A stretch of 13,239 nt of DNA from Rhodococcus sp. (in: high G+C Gram-positive bacteria) (GTDB lineage: Bacteria > Actinomycetota > Actinomycetes > Mycobacteriales > Mycobacteriaceae): NCBI GenBank assembly GCA_012515885.1, contig JAAYXN010000165.1:1-13239 (forward strand), written 5' to 3'. Position numbers and translations under genes: made by a program. The notes beneath the pieces were generated by a model, which saw nothing but the letters and a program-made list of their open reading frames with translations, made no database searches and was not told the origin of the DNA. Each line of letters begins with the position of its first letter. The stretch's first letter is position 1. Below, piece by piece: positions 6,580 to 12,443 of the stretch.

Positions 6580-7745
6580 TGCCCGCCCCGGCCTTCAGGC
6601 CCACCACCGATAACCGACGGAATAACCGTGCGGCCATCAGCGAAGTGCTCGAAGCTCTTCAGGTAGTCCGGGGTGTCGCGATCGTCTTCGTCGTCCGAGC
6701 TGCCGTTGGCGCCTGCCGGACGGCCACCCATCATGCCGTTACCGGCAGCACCGGTACCGCCACCGAAACCACCGGCACCTGGACCACCGGTCATTCCCGC
6801 GCCGGCGCCAGCAGCACCGGGGGCTCCGCCCATGGGGCCACGGGCCTGCGAGCCGTCGCCACGGCCCCAGCCGTCAGGCATTGCGGCACCGGCACCGATG
6901 GCGCCAATGGTGCCGCCGCGTGCCGATGCGGCCTGCGTGGATGCCGCGGAGCTGTTGCCCGCACCGAACATGGGCGCGCCGCCCATCATCGAGTTGGAGT
7001 TGGCATTGCCCAGCGCCGAGTTGCCGAGACCGCTGACCGCGGACGTCGCCGTAGACGCCGCCGACGTAGCGGCCTGACCGGCTGCGGACGCAGCCTGGGT
7101 GACCGCCGGGTTCTGTCCCATCGATCCGAGAGCGGCCATACCGGCGCGCACTGGATCGCGCTCCCAATCGCTGGCGTCGTCGAACTCGGACGTGTTGCTC
7201 TCGCCCGTGGTCACGATGCGCGGCGGCATTGAGAAGCGACGCTTGATTGCGAGGATGTTGGTGGCGCCCTCGTAGCCTTCCATCACCAGTCCGGCGCGGA
7301 TGTCCATGGCACGGTCGGCTGCTTCCGCGGCAGCTGCGGTGCCGTTGAGGGCGCCGCCGGTGCTGTAGGCCGTGGTCTTGGCGGTTTTGACGACCACAAT
7401 TTCGGGCAGGCTGGGCATCGTGGCGCGGGCAATGCCGTTGAAGGTTGCCTGTGCTCCAGCCTTGACGCCCGCGTCGGCAGCGATCTCGCTGCTTTCCAGC
7501 GCCCACACTGCGAACGGGGCGATCTTTGCCAAAGCAGCTGCGGCCGCAACGCCCTGCCATGCAGCGCCGAGGGTGGCTGATACTCGCGCCATCGTCGTGT
7601 TGATATCGACGAAGTTGGCGGAAACTGATCCCCATGCCATCGATGCTGCGGTCAGCGGTACTGGGCCTGGCCCAGCGTTGAGAGTGGTGGAGTTGACGGT
7701 GGCGCCGCGCGGCAGCCAGATAACACCGGTGAGTCCCAAAGTCAT
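6576..7745 (-). CDS. PPE-type protein, type VII secretion substrate
   Basis: A 389-aa protein. Residues 1-110 fit a divergent PPE domain: IWLPRGATVNSTTLNAGPGP, then an Ala-rich helical region with WGSV at 38 and a Trp-Gln-Gly turn at 63-65 (WxG) between two helices. The eponymous Pro-Pro-Glu is missing; LPRG stands there. Residues 110-205 are mixed. Residues 205-350 are low-complexity Gly/Ala/Met/Ser. The tail has an acidic run (DDEDDRD) and TPDYLKSFEHFADGRTVIP ending in SVIGG, a C-terminal motif style I recall from actinobacterial PPE/WXG proteins. An upstream in-frame start at 7805 would overlap PE, whereas ATG 7745 has AGGGGGA about eight bases before it, so it is preferred. It is flanked by PE (34 bp gap) and EspG (4-bp overlap), which strongly supports the call. 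Confidence 0.85.
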   Translation of the reverse strand: MTLGLTGVIWLPRGATVNSTTLNAGPGPVPLTAASMAWGSVSANFVDINTTMARVSATLGAAWQGVAAAAALAKIAPFAVWALESSEIAADAGVKAGAQATFNGIARATMPSLPEIVVVKTAKTTAYSTGGALNGTAAAAEAADRAMDIRAGLVMEGYEGATNILAIKRRFSMPPRIVTTGESNTSEFDDASDWERDPVRAGMAALGSMGQNPAVTQAASAAGQAATSAASTATSAVSGLGNSALGNANSNSMMGGAPMFGAGNSSAASTQAASARGGTIGAIGAGAAMPDGWGRGDGSQARGPMGGAPGAAGAGAGMTGGPGAGGFGGGTGAAGNGMMGGRPAGANGSSDDEDDRDTPDYLKSFEHFADGRTVIPSVIGGGPEGRGGQ

Positions 7746-7779
7746 TGGTCTATCCCCCTGGAAGTAGTAGTGGACACGG

Positions 7780-8085
7780 TCACATGATCCGCGCGATGGC
7801 GCCACCGGACATGGCGTCCTGGGCGGCGTATTCAGCAGCTTGCTTCTTCAGCGTGCCTGCGAGCGCGTACATCTCAGCGATCGCCTGCCGGATAGCTGGC
7901 TGGTAGGACGCCGCCAGCGTCTGGAAATAGGCGGCAGCGTGGAAAGAAACTTCTTCGCTACCTGCCGGAATGGTTGCGAGCGAAGGTGATGCGGCAGCTA
8001 CCACGCCCTCAGTGCGAATCGCCAACGCTTCCAGCTCAGCTGCGGCAAGCAGCAGCGCTTCAGGTGAAACCTGCAAGAACCCCAT
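7780..8085 (-). CDS. PE family protein, type VII secretion substrate
   Basis: A 101-aa, almost domain-only PE protein. It begins MGFLQVSPEALLLAAAELEA, with Pro8-Glu9 at the place of the defining PE motif, followed by two Ala-rich helices and the turn SLATIPAGSEEVSFHAAAYF. The type VII secretion signal YxxxD/E appears as Tyr86-Ala-Ala-Gln-Asp90 after the second helix. PE proteins pair with a PPE partner through a four-helix bundle and are exported by an ESX system; the partner is encoded 34 bp downstream. There is no long polymorphic C-terminal domain. The ATG start has an AAGGGG Shine-Dalgarno about nine bases upstream. It is the first gene of the PE-PPE-EspG cluster. Confidence 0.92.
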   Translation of the reverse strand: MGFLQVSPEALLLAAAELEALAIRTEGVVAAASPSLATIPAGSEEVSFHAAAYFQTLAASYQPAIRQAIAEMYALAGTLKKQAAEYAAQDAMSGGAIARIM

Positions 8086-8190
8086 AGTGTCTAACCCCTT
8101 CTTAACCTCATGCGAGGTGACACGACGTTAAGCCATGCCACCGGCGGTGCGGAAGGTGTTCCCCCCGCGAACGACCAGTCCCCAACAGCT

Positions 8191-8205
8191 TCCAACTATG
8201 TTGGA
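8191..8205. promoter_or_regulatory. 15-bp palindrome upstream of the PE-PPE-EspG cluster
   Basis: TCCAACTATGTTGGA, a 6-bp inverted repeat with a 3-bp spacer, lies in the 173-bp gap between the metallopeptidase stop and the PE start. It could be an operator or a small hairpin. I recognise no specific regulator. The rest of this gap contains a GTTCCCCCC motif twice, and nothing else I can name. Confidence 0.25.
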
Positions 8206-8258
8206 CGCCGCAAGGTGCTCTTAGGTTCCCCCCGACTGCCGGATTTATCCGGTAACCG

Positions 8259-8609
8259 TTATCCCCAGCCGAGCTCGTGTAAGCGATCTTCGTCGATTCC
8301 GAAGTAGTGCGCAACTTCGTGAATGACAGTTACGGCTACTTCTTCAACTACTTCCTCCTCAGAATCGCACATATCTAGTAGTGCTTCGCGATACACGGTG
8401 ATCGTGTCGGGCAGTGATCCGCCGTAGTGGCTGTCGCGCTCGGTGAGGGCTACCCCCTGGTAGAGGCCCAAAAGGTGAGGGTCTTCGTCACTGCGAGCGT
8501 CGACGAGGACGACGACGTTGTCGATTGCGGCGGCGAGTGCCTCGGGGATGAGATCGAGCGCTTCACTAACCAGTTCATCGAACCGGTCTTCAGTCATAGA
8601 TACGGGCAT
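8259..8609 (-). CDS. Small zinc metallopeptidase (zincin-like, Rv3836 type)
   Basis: A 116-aa cytosolic protein of the minimal zincin family (PF06262). The zinc site is HEVAHYFGIDEDRLHELGW: His97 and His101 with catalytic Glu98, and Asp107 as the likely third ligand (HExxHxxGxxD). The preceding part has the usual GLYQGVALTERDSHYGGSLPD and TITVYREALLDM strands. Length is normal for the family. Physiological substrates are unknown. Two in-frame ATGs are close together (8609 and 8597) and neither has a strong ribosome site; the longer form is given. It follows the septum-formation-type gene after 17 bp and is probably in its operon, as Rv3836 follows Rv3835. The 3' end has a short CCGGATAAATCCGG element that is too weak to call a terminator. 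Confidence 0.92.
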   Translation of the reverse strand: MPVSMTEDRFDELVSEALDLIPEALAAAIDNVVVLVDARSDEDPHLLGLYQGVALTERDSHYGGSLPDTITVYREALLDMCDSEEEVVEEVAVTVIHEVAHYFGIDEDRLHELGWG

Positions 8610-8626
8610 ACGTCTGATACCCGGGC

Positions 8627-9670
8627 TCAGTTGCCCGGGGTGGGCACGGTGCGCCCTTCAGGCAGCGGTGGCGGCGGCACTGGTGGTTCACCGTTGATCA
8701 GGATGTCGCCGCGGGCCGTGCCGGTGACGGTGGCGAATCCACCTGATTCGAGTTCTTTGCCGACCGAGCAGTTGACACGTCGGCTGCCAGCGAGCCAGCT
8801 TTCGACGTTGATGTTGTCCCAGAACAGGGTGAGGGTTTTGTCGCGTAGGGCGTCTGCCGATCCGAGGTATTCGTTGGCGGCCTGCGTGCAGACGTTTTCT
8901 AGATAGCGGTCTTGGTCTTCGACGGACGGCAGGTCGCCGGGGAACTGGGTGCCGAGGTCGACCACCGAGATGACTTCGAACGCGTGGGGGGCAGAGCAGT
9001 CGACCGGGTCGCTGGGCACGATCTGGTTGATCCCGATGCAGGTGCCGGGCTCCCAAATATTGGATTGGTCTTGGTCGGCGACCTTGCCGGTGTACTGCAA
9101 CAGCGTCCCGGTGGTGCTGGAGAACTGCAGCCCACACCGCAGCGCGCGGTCGCCGTCGTTCCAGGATGCTTCGCTGGGGAACATAAGCCCGACGCTGAAC
9201 TTGCCGTATGGATCAAACCCGGCGCCCAAGTATGAGGTGGTGGCGGCAACACAGTGCTCGTCGCGCAGGCTCGCGAACCGTAGGGCGCCCGGGTAGCGCG
9301 CACCGGGACCAAACTCGGCGCCCGGGTAATTCGCGAGGTCCAGGGGCGCGGTCACTTCGAAGCGGTGCTCGTCGGAACAGTCCACGATGTGCACGTCTTG
9401 GCGGTCGCGCTCTGGATCGTCGGACGTCGTCCAGTTGAGGCAGTCACCAGCTTGAGCGCTGGCGAAGGCATGTTCGCCGGACACGCTGGAGCGTGGACCG
9501 CTCTCACCCGAACGCAGATTTTCACCGCCCGTGAAACCGCCAGCGATCGCGATCGTGGCGACAGCCGCGACCACAGCACCGACCGCGACCGCGATCAACG
9601 CGCGACGTGTGGTGGTCGCAGACATCGAGCGCGGCGGTGTCTTCAGCTTGGTGTGTTCATCCTTGGACAT
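8627..9670 (-). CDS. Membrane-anchored septum-formation family protein (Rv3835-like)
   Basis: A 347-aa protein with a basic N-terminus (about 1-22), one membrane segment (ALIAVAVGAVVAAVATIAIA, 24-43) and an exported remainder. The outer part is a duplication. Copy 1 (about 75-183) has GDCLNW, CSDEHRFEV and WNDGDRALRCG; copy 2 (about 208-305) has GTCIGI, CSAPHAFEV and WLAGSRRVNCS. Each copy carries four Cys (77, 98, 140, 179; 211, 225, 261, 301), which suggests two disulfides per domain. This matches the septum-formation domain family (PF13845). The end is Pro-rich. ATG 9670 is chosen because the longer reading frame would run through the divergent ankyrin gene; GTG 9676 is an alternative. A direct role in septation is suggested only by the family name. 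Confidence 0.87.
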   Translation of the reverse strand: MSKDEHTKLKTPPRSMSATTTRRALIAVAVGAVVAAVATIAIAGGFTGGENLRSGESGPRSSVSGEHAFASAQAGDCLNWTTSDDPERDRQDVHIVDCSDEHRFEVTAPLDLANYPGAEFGPGARYPGALRFASLRDEHCVAATTSYLGAGFDPYGKFSVGLMFPSEASWNDGDRALRCGLQFSSTTGTLLQYTGKVADQDQSNIWEPGTCIGINQIVPSDPVDCSAPHAFEVISVVDLGTQFPGDLPSVEDQDRYLENVCTQAANEYLGSADALRDKTLTLFWDNINVESWLAGSRRVNCSVGKELESGGFATVTGTARGDILINGEPPVPPPPLPEGRTVPTPGN

Positions 9671-9750
9671 CGCCACCCATGATGCCTTGTCGCGGCCCGC
9701 TCGCGGAGTGCACGCGCCGAATTGTGTGCGGGCCTGGGCGTATTGACGCG

Positions 9751-9756
9751 TAGTTT
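9751..9756 (+). promoter_or_regulatory. -10 box TAGTTT for a leaderless ankyrin transcript
   Basis: TAGTTT, eight bases, then GTG 9765, with no Shine-Dalgarno. It lies in the 94-bp divergent gap that must also hold the septum-protein promoter, for which I could not pick a clear -10. Confidence 0.42.
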
Positions 9757-9764
9757 GGGAAACC

Positions 9765-10169
9765 GTGAGCGATATTGACCCGCAGATCCAAGAATTGGCT
9801 GGACGCATGTTTGATGCCGCACGCGCCGGGGACGCAGCCACCCTCGCGGCCTACGTGGATGCCGGTTTGCCGGTAGACCTGACGAACGGCAAGGGGGATT
9901 CGCTGCTGATGCTGGCCGCCTACCACGGGCATGCCGATACCGTTGCGGCGCTCACTGCGCGCGGGGCGGACGTCAATCGACTCAATGACCGTGGCCAATC
10001 GCCACTGGCTGGGGCGCTGTTCAAAGGCGAAGAAGCTGTGGTTCGCGTCCTCGTCGCTGCTGGCGCTGACCTGGACGCGGGGCATCCCACACCGCGCGAT
10101 ACAGCGCGTATGTTCGGTAGCGAGCATCTGCTGGACGTGCCCGCCGCAGACGAAGCGCCGGAAAGCTAG
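9765..10169 (+). CDS. Ankyrin repeat protein
   Basis: A 134-aa cytosolic protein made of about three ankyrin repeats: a degenerate one (13-42, FDAARAGDAATLAAYVDAG), a good one (43-75, DSLLMLAAYHGHADTVAAL then GADVNRLND) and another (76-108, GQSPLAGALFKGEEAVVRVL then GADLDAG). The C-terminal 25 residues are a cap plus an acidic end. Such small proteins usually act by binding another protein; the partner is unknown. The GTG start follows a -10 box by eight bases, so the gene appears to be leaderless. It lies 59 bp upstream of serS, which has its own -10, and is divergent from the septum-formation-type gene. Confidence 0.9.
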   Translation: MSDIDPQIQELAGRMFDAARAGDAATLAAYVDAGLPVDLTNGKGDSLLMLAAYHGHADTVAALTARGADVNRLNDRGQSPLAGALFKGEEAVVRVLVAAGADLDAGHPTPRDTARMFGSEHLLDVPAADEAPES

Positions 10170-10214
10170 CCCTTCCCGCCCCCAACCGGGTGCCCCCAAT
10201 CGCGCCGCGCCGAG

Positions 10215-10220
10215 TAGGGT
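10215..10220 (+). promoter_or_regulatory. -10 box TAGGGT for a leaderless serS transcript
   Basis: TAGGGT, eight bases, then GTG 10229. It places the start point at or next to the GTG and argues against the longer frame that opens 39 bases earlier. Confidence 0.5.
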
Positions 10221-10228
10221 TTAACAGC

Positions 10229-11491
10229 GTGATTGACCTGAAGTTCCTCCGCGAAGACCCCGAAGCCGTCCGCGCCTCCCAGCGCACCCGTGGCGAAGAC
10301 CCAGCCCTCGTGGATGCCCTTTTGGACGCGGACGCTGCACGCCGGGCGGCAGTGCTAGCTGGGGACAACCTGCGCGCCGAGCAGAAGGCCTTCGGCAAGA
10401 AGGTCGGTCAGGCGTCACCAGAAGATCGCCCCGCCCTCCTCGAAGGGTCCAAAGAACTCGCCGCCAAGGTCAAGGAAGCAGAGGCCGCGCAGGCCGCCGC
10501 GCAAGCAGAGCTAGATGCCGCGCACCGCGCGATCTCCAACCTCGTCCAGGACGGCGCCCCTGCAGGCGGCGAAGACGACTTCATCACGTTGGAAACGATC
10601 GGGGAGATCCCGCAGTTCGATTTCACACCGAAAGACCACCTGGAGCTCGGTGAGAGCCTCGGACTGCTCGACATGGAGCGCGGCGCCAAAGTGTCCGGCG
10701 CCCGGTTCTACTTCCTCACCGGCTACGGCGCACTACTGCAGCTGGGCATGCTCCAGCTCGCGGCGCAAAAAGCCGTCGCCAACGGATTTACGCTGATGAT
10801 CCCGCCGGTCCTGGTCCGCCCAGAAATTATGGCGGGCACCGGCTTCCTCGGATCGCACGCCGACGAGATCTACCACCTCGAAGAAGACGACCTGTACCTG
10901 GTCGGAACCTCCGAAGTACCCCTCGCCGGATATCACTCGGGCGAAATCATCGACCTCACCAAGGGGCCCAAACGCTACGCCGGATGGTCCTCCTGCTTCC
11001 GCCGCGAAGCAGGCAGCTACGGCAAAGACACCCGCGGCATCATCCGCGTGCACCAGTTCGACAAGGTCGAAATGTTCACCTACTGCAAGCCCGAAGACGC
11101 CGACGCCGAACACCAGCGTCTGCTGGCGTGGGAGCGGGACATGCTCGCTGCCATCGACGTCCCCTACCGCGTTATCGACGTTGCTGGCGGCGACCTCGGT
11201 TCGTCGGCGGCCCGCAAGTTTGACTGCGAGGCGTGGGTGCCGACGCAGCAGGCGTACCGGGAGTTGTCGTCGACGTCGAACTGCACGACGTATCAGGCGC
11301 GCAGGTTGTCGGTGCGTTACCGCGACGAGAACGGTAAGCCGCATACTGCAGCGACCCTCAATGGAACGTTGGCGACCACGCGCTGGCTGGTCGCGATCCT
11401 GGAAAACCATCAGCTCGCTGACGGTTCGGTGCGTGTCCCGGAGGCTCTGGTGCCGTTTGTGGGGACCGATCTGCTGACTCCGCCGCAGTAG
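10229..11491 (+). CDS. serS: Seryl-tRNA synthetase
   Basis: Charges tRNA-Ser (and tRNA-Sec where present) with serine. The 420-aa length and the beginning MIDLKFLREDPEAVRASQRT are standard for actinobacterial SerRS. Residues of about 1-100 form the long antiparallel coiled-coil arm that grips the tRNA variable arm. The class II core follows: VGTSEVPLAGYHSGEII, motif 2 as FRREAGSYGKDTRGIIRVHQ near 257-276 followed by FDKVEMF, and motif 3 as NGTLATTRWLVAILENHQ near 377-394. No key element is missing. The in-frame start 13 codons upstream would add residues absent from the family and lies before the -10 box, so it was rejected. The 103-bp gap downstream carries the iron boxes of the bfd promoter. 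Confidence 0.98.
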   Translation: MIDLKFLREDPEAVRASQRTRGEDPALVDALLDADAARRAAVLAGDNLRAEQKAFGKKVGQASPEDRPALLEGSKELAAKVKEAEAAQAAAQAELDAAHRAISNLVQDGAPAGGEDDFITLETIGEIPQFDFTPKDHLELGESLGLLDMERGAKVSGARFYFLTGYGALLQLGMLQLAAQKAVANGFTLMIPPVLVRPEIMAGTGFLGSHADEIYHLEEDDLYLVGTSEVPLAGYHSGEIIDLTKGPKRYAGWSSCFRREAGSYGKDTRGIIRVHQFDKVEMFTYCKPEDADAEHQRLLAWERDMLAAIDVPYRVIDVAGGDLGSSAARKFDCEAWVPTQQAYRELSSTSNCTTYQARRLSVRYRDENGKPHTAATLNGTLATTRWLVAILENHQLADGSVRVPEALVPFVGTDLLTPPQ

Positions 11492-11513
11492 TCCAGGCAA
11501 AGTCCGTAAAAAT

Positions 11514-11532
11514 TTCGGTTAGGCAACCCTTG
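11514..11532 (+). promoter_or_regulatory. IdeR-type iron box 1 upstream of bfd
   Basis: TTCGGTTAGGCAACCCTTG matches the 19-bp IdeR consensus at 14 positions, including the core GGTTAGGC. It starts exactly 33 bp (about three helix turns) before iron box 2, on the same face of the DNA. Confidence 0.55.
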
Positions 11533-11546
11533 CATTGGGTCGCTTT

Positions 11547-11565
11547 TAATGTAACCCTTACCTAA
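11547..11565 (+). promoter_or_regulatory. IdeR-type iron box 2 overlapping the bfd promoter
   Basis: TAATGTAACCCTTACCTAA matches the IdeR consensus at 14 of 19 positions, with a strong right half-site. It overlaps both candidate -10 boxes, TAATGT (11547-11552) and TAACAT (11563-11568). Box 1 would lie upstream as a second IdeR dimer site. Confidence 0.6.
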
Positions 11566-11594
11566 CATGCAGTGCTGGTAAGGGAGTTCAACCG

Positions 11595-11795
11595 ATGTTC
11601 GTTTGTATCTGCAAGGCGATTACTGAAGCCGAGGTACAAGAGCATGTGAACGACGGAGCCGACTCTGCAGATGCCATTGGCGAGCGTTGTGGAGCTGGAT
11701 GGGGGTGTGGAACCTGCGTCGATCGAATCAACGAACTGCTGGTAGAGCGCTCAGCCGTAGGCCGGACTTGCCTGGCTGGTGCGGCCGCTAGCTAG
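11595..11795 (+). CDS. bfd: Bacterioferritin-associated ferredoxin (BFD-type [2Fe-2S])
   Basis: Bfd docks on bacterioferritin and passes electrons to its heme to reduce and release stored iron. The 66-aa protein begins MFVCICKAITEAEVQEHV, and the cluster ligands fall at Cys4, Cys6, Cys38 and Cys41 (WGCGTC), the same spacing as in characterised Bfd; Cys32 is extra. The last 12 residues are a variable tail. ATG 11595 has AGGGAG eight bases upstream. Two iron-box-like sites precede it and bacterioferritin follows after 86 bp in the same direction, which agrees with a storage-and-release pair under iron control. Whether IdeR represses or activates it cannot be decided from sequence. Confidence 0.93.
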   Translation: MFVCICKAITEAEVQEHVNDGADSADAIGERCGAGWGCGTCVDRINELLVERSAVGRTCLAGAAAS

Positions 11796-11847
11796 CGCCT
11801 GACAACCGAAAAATTAGCGTTGCGCTGCGAGAGTGCGACGGCGATGC

Positions 11848-11853
11848 TACGGT
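11848..11853 (+). promoter_or_regulatory. Possible extended -10 (TGCTACGGT) for bacterioferritin
   Basis: TACGGT preceded by TG at the extended -10 position, about 20 bp before the GGAGG ribosome site and 29 bp before the start. It suggests the storage gene can be expressed apart from bfd. No convincing -35 or iron box was found here. Confidence 0.3.
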
Positions 11854-11881
11854 CGGCCAAAAGGTCGACCGGAGGTTAGTC

Positions 11882-12367
11882 ATGCGTGGGGACGATGAAG
11901 TAATTGCTCTGCTCAATGATCAGCTCACCAGCGAGCTGACAGCCATCAACCAGTACTTTTTGCATTCGAAGATGCAGGCCGACTGGGGTCTGACGAAGAT
12001 CGCCGCGGTTACTCGCGCCGAATCTATCGAGGAAATGCAGCACGCTGAGGTTCTCACGGATCGCATCCTGTTCTTGGAGGCGCTGCCCAACTATCAGAAG
12101 TTGCTGCCGCTGCGTATCGGGCAGAACCTGCGCGAACAGTTCCACTCTGATCTCGCGATCGAGATTGAGGTCGTTAATCGTCTGCGTCCCGGCATCCAGA
12201 TGTGCCGCGACAAGGGCGATGCCACGTCAGCGAAAATACTGGAGACGATCCTCGCTGACGAGGAACACCACATCGACTACCTCGAAACCCAGATCGCACT
12301 CATGGACACCCTGGGTGAGCAGCTGTATCTGGCTCAGACTGTCGACAGCCCGCCGACGGTCGGCTGA
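11882..12367 (+). CDS. bfr: Bacterioferritin (heme-binding type)
   Basis: Forms a 24-mer that oxidises Fe(II) and stores it as a ferric mineral. The 161-aa sequence is very close to the actinobacterial BfrA type: LNDQLTSELTAINQYFLHSK and RAESIEEMQHAEVLTDRILF are hallmark stretches. All ferroxidase ligands are present at the standard numbers: Glu18, Glu51, His54, Glu94, Glu127 and His130. Met52, which ligates the heme shared between two subunits, is present, so this is bacterioferritin and not ferritin. ATG 11882 has GGAGG seven bases upstream. It lies 86 bp after bfd, its expected electron donor. A strong hairpin follows at 12385-12435. Confidence 0.97.
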   Translation: MRGDDEVIALLNDQLTSELTAINQYFLHSKMQADWGLTKIAAVTRAESIEEMQHAEVLTDRILFLEALPNYQKLLPLRIGQNLREQFHSDLAIEIEVVNRLRPGIQMCRDKGDATSAKILETILADEEHHIDYLETQIALMDTLGEQLYLAQTVDSPPTVG

Positions 12368-12384
12368 CGCTAGTTTTCTCGGAC

Positions 12385-12435
12385 ACAACAATCGCGCCCT
12401 CCCTATCGTCACGGTAGGGAGGGCGCGATTGTTGT
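12385..12435. terminator. Bidirectional terminator between bfr and the Rieske gene
   Basis: Perfect 21-bp inverted repeat (12385-12405 and 12415-12435) with a 9-nt loop TCGTCACGG, which can itself pair two more G-C steps after a G-T wobble. The stem core is GC-rich (GCGCCCTCCC) with AT-rich outer ends (ACAACAAT/ATTGTTGT), so each strand ends in a T-rich tail. It ends 8 bp before the Rieske stop codon and begins 17 bp after the bfr stop, so it can serve both convergent genes. Confidence 0.85.
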
Positions 12436-12443
12436 CTTAGGCG

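Noticed and set aside
6333..7232. 299-aa plus-strand frame over EspG and PPE
   Set aside because: Low-complexity product created by the Gly/Ala-rich PPE tail read backwards. The minus-strand genes have family motifs and operon structure.
8086..8120. Possible iron box just upstream of PE (GAGGTTAAG on the minus strand)
   Set aside because: Only one half-site resembles the IdeR consensus. The other half fails at most positions, so iron control of the PE cluster is not claimed.
8240..8258. CCGGATAAATCCGG as a terminator after the metallopeptidase
   Set aside because: Five-base stem with no T tract on the relevant strand; too weak.
8108..8314. Short frames on both strands in the gap before PE (65 and 68 aa)
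   Set aside because: No ribosome site, no motif, and they overlap the metallopeptidase end or each other. The gap reads as regulatory.
9671..9841. 57-residue longer N-terminus for the septum-formation-type protein
   Set aside because: It would run through the divergent promoter and into the ankyrin gene and would bury the membrane anchor behind an unrelated segment.
10733..11500. 255-aa minus-strand frame opposite serS
   Set aside because: serS is unambiguous with class II motifs; the antisense product has no support.
11500..11520. Hairpin CCGTAAAAATTTCGG as a serS terminator
   Set aside because: Only three pairs close it, and it overlaps the first iron-box-like site.
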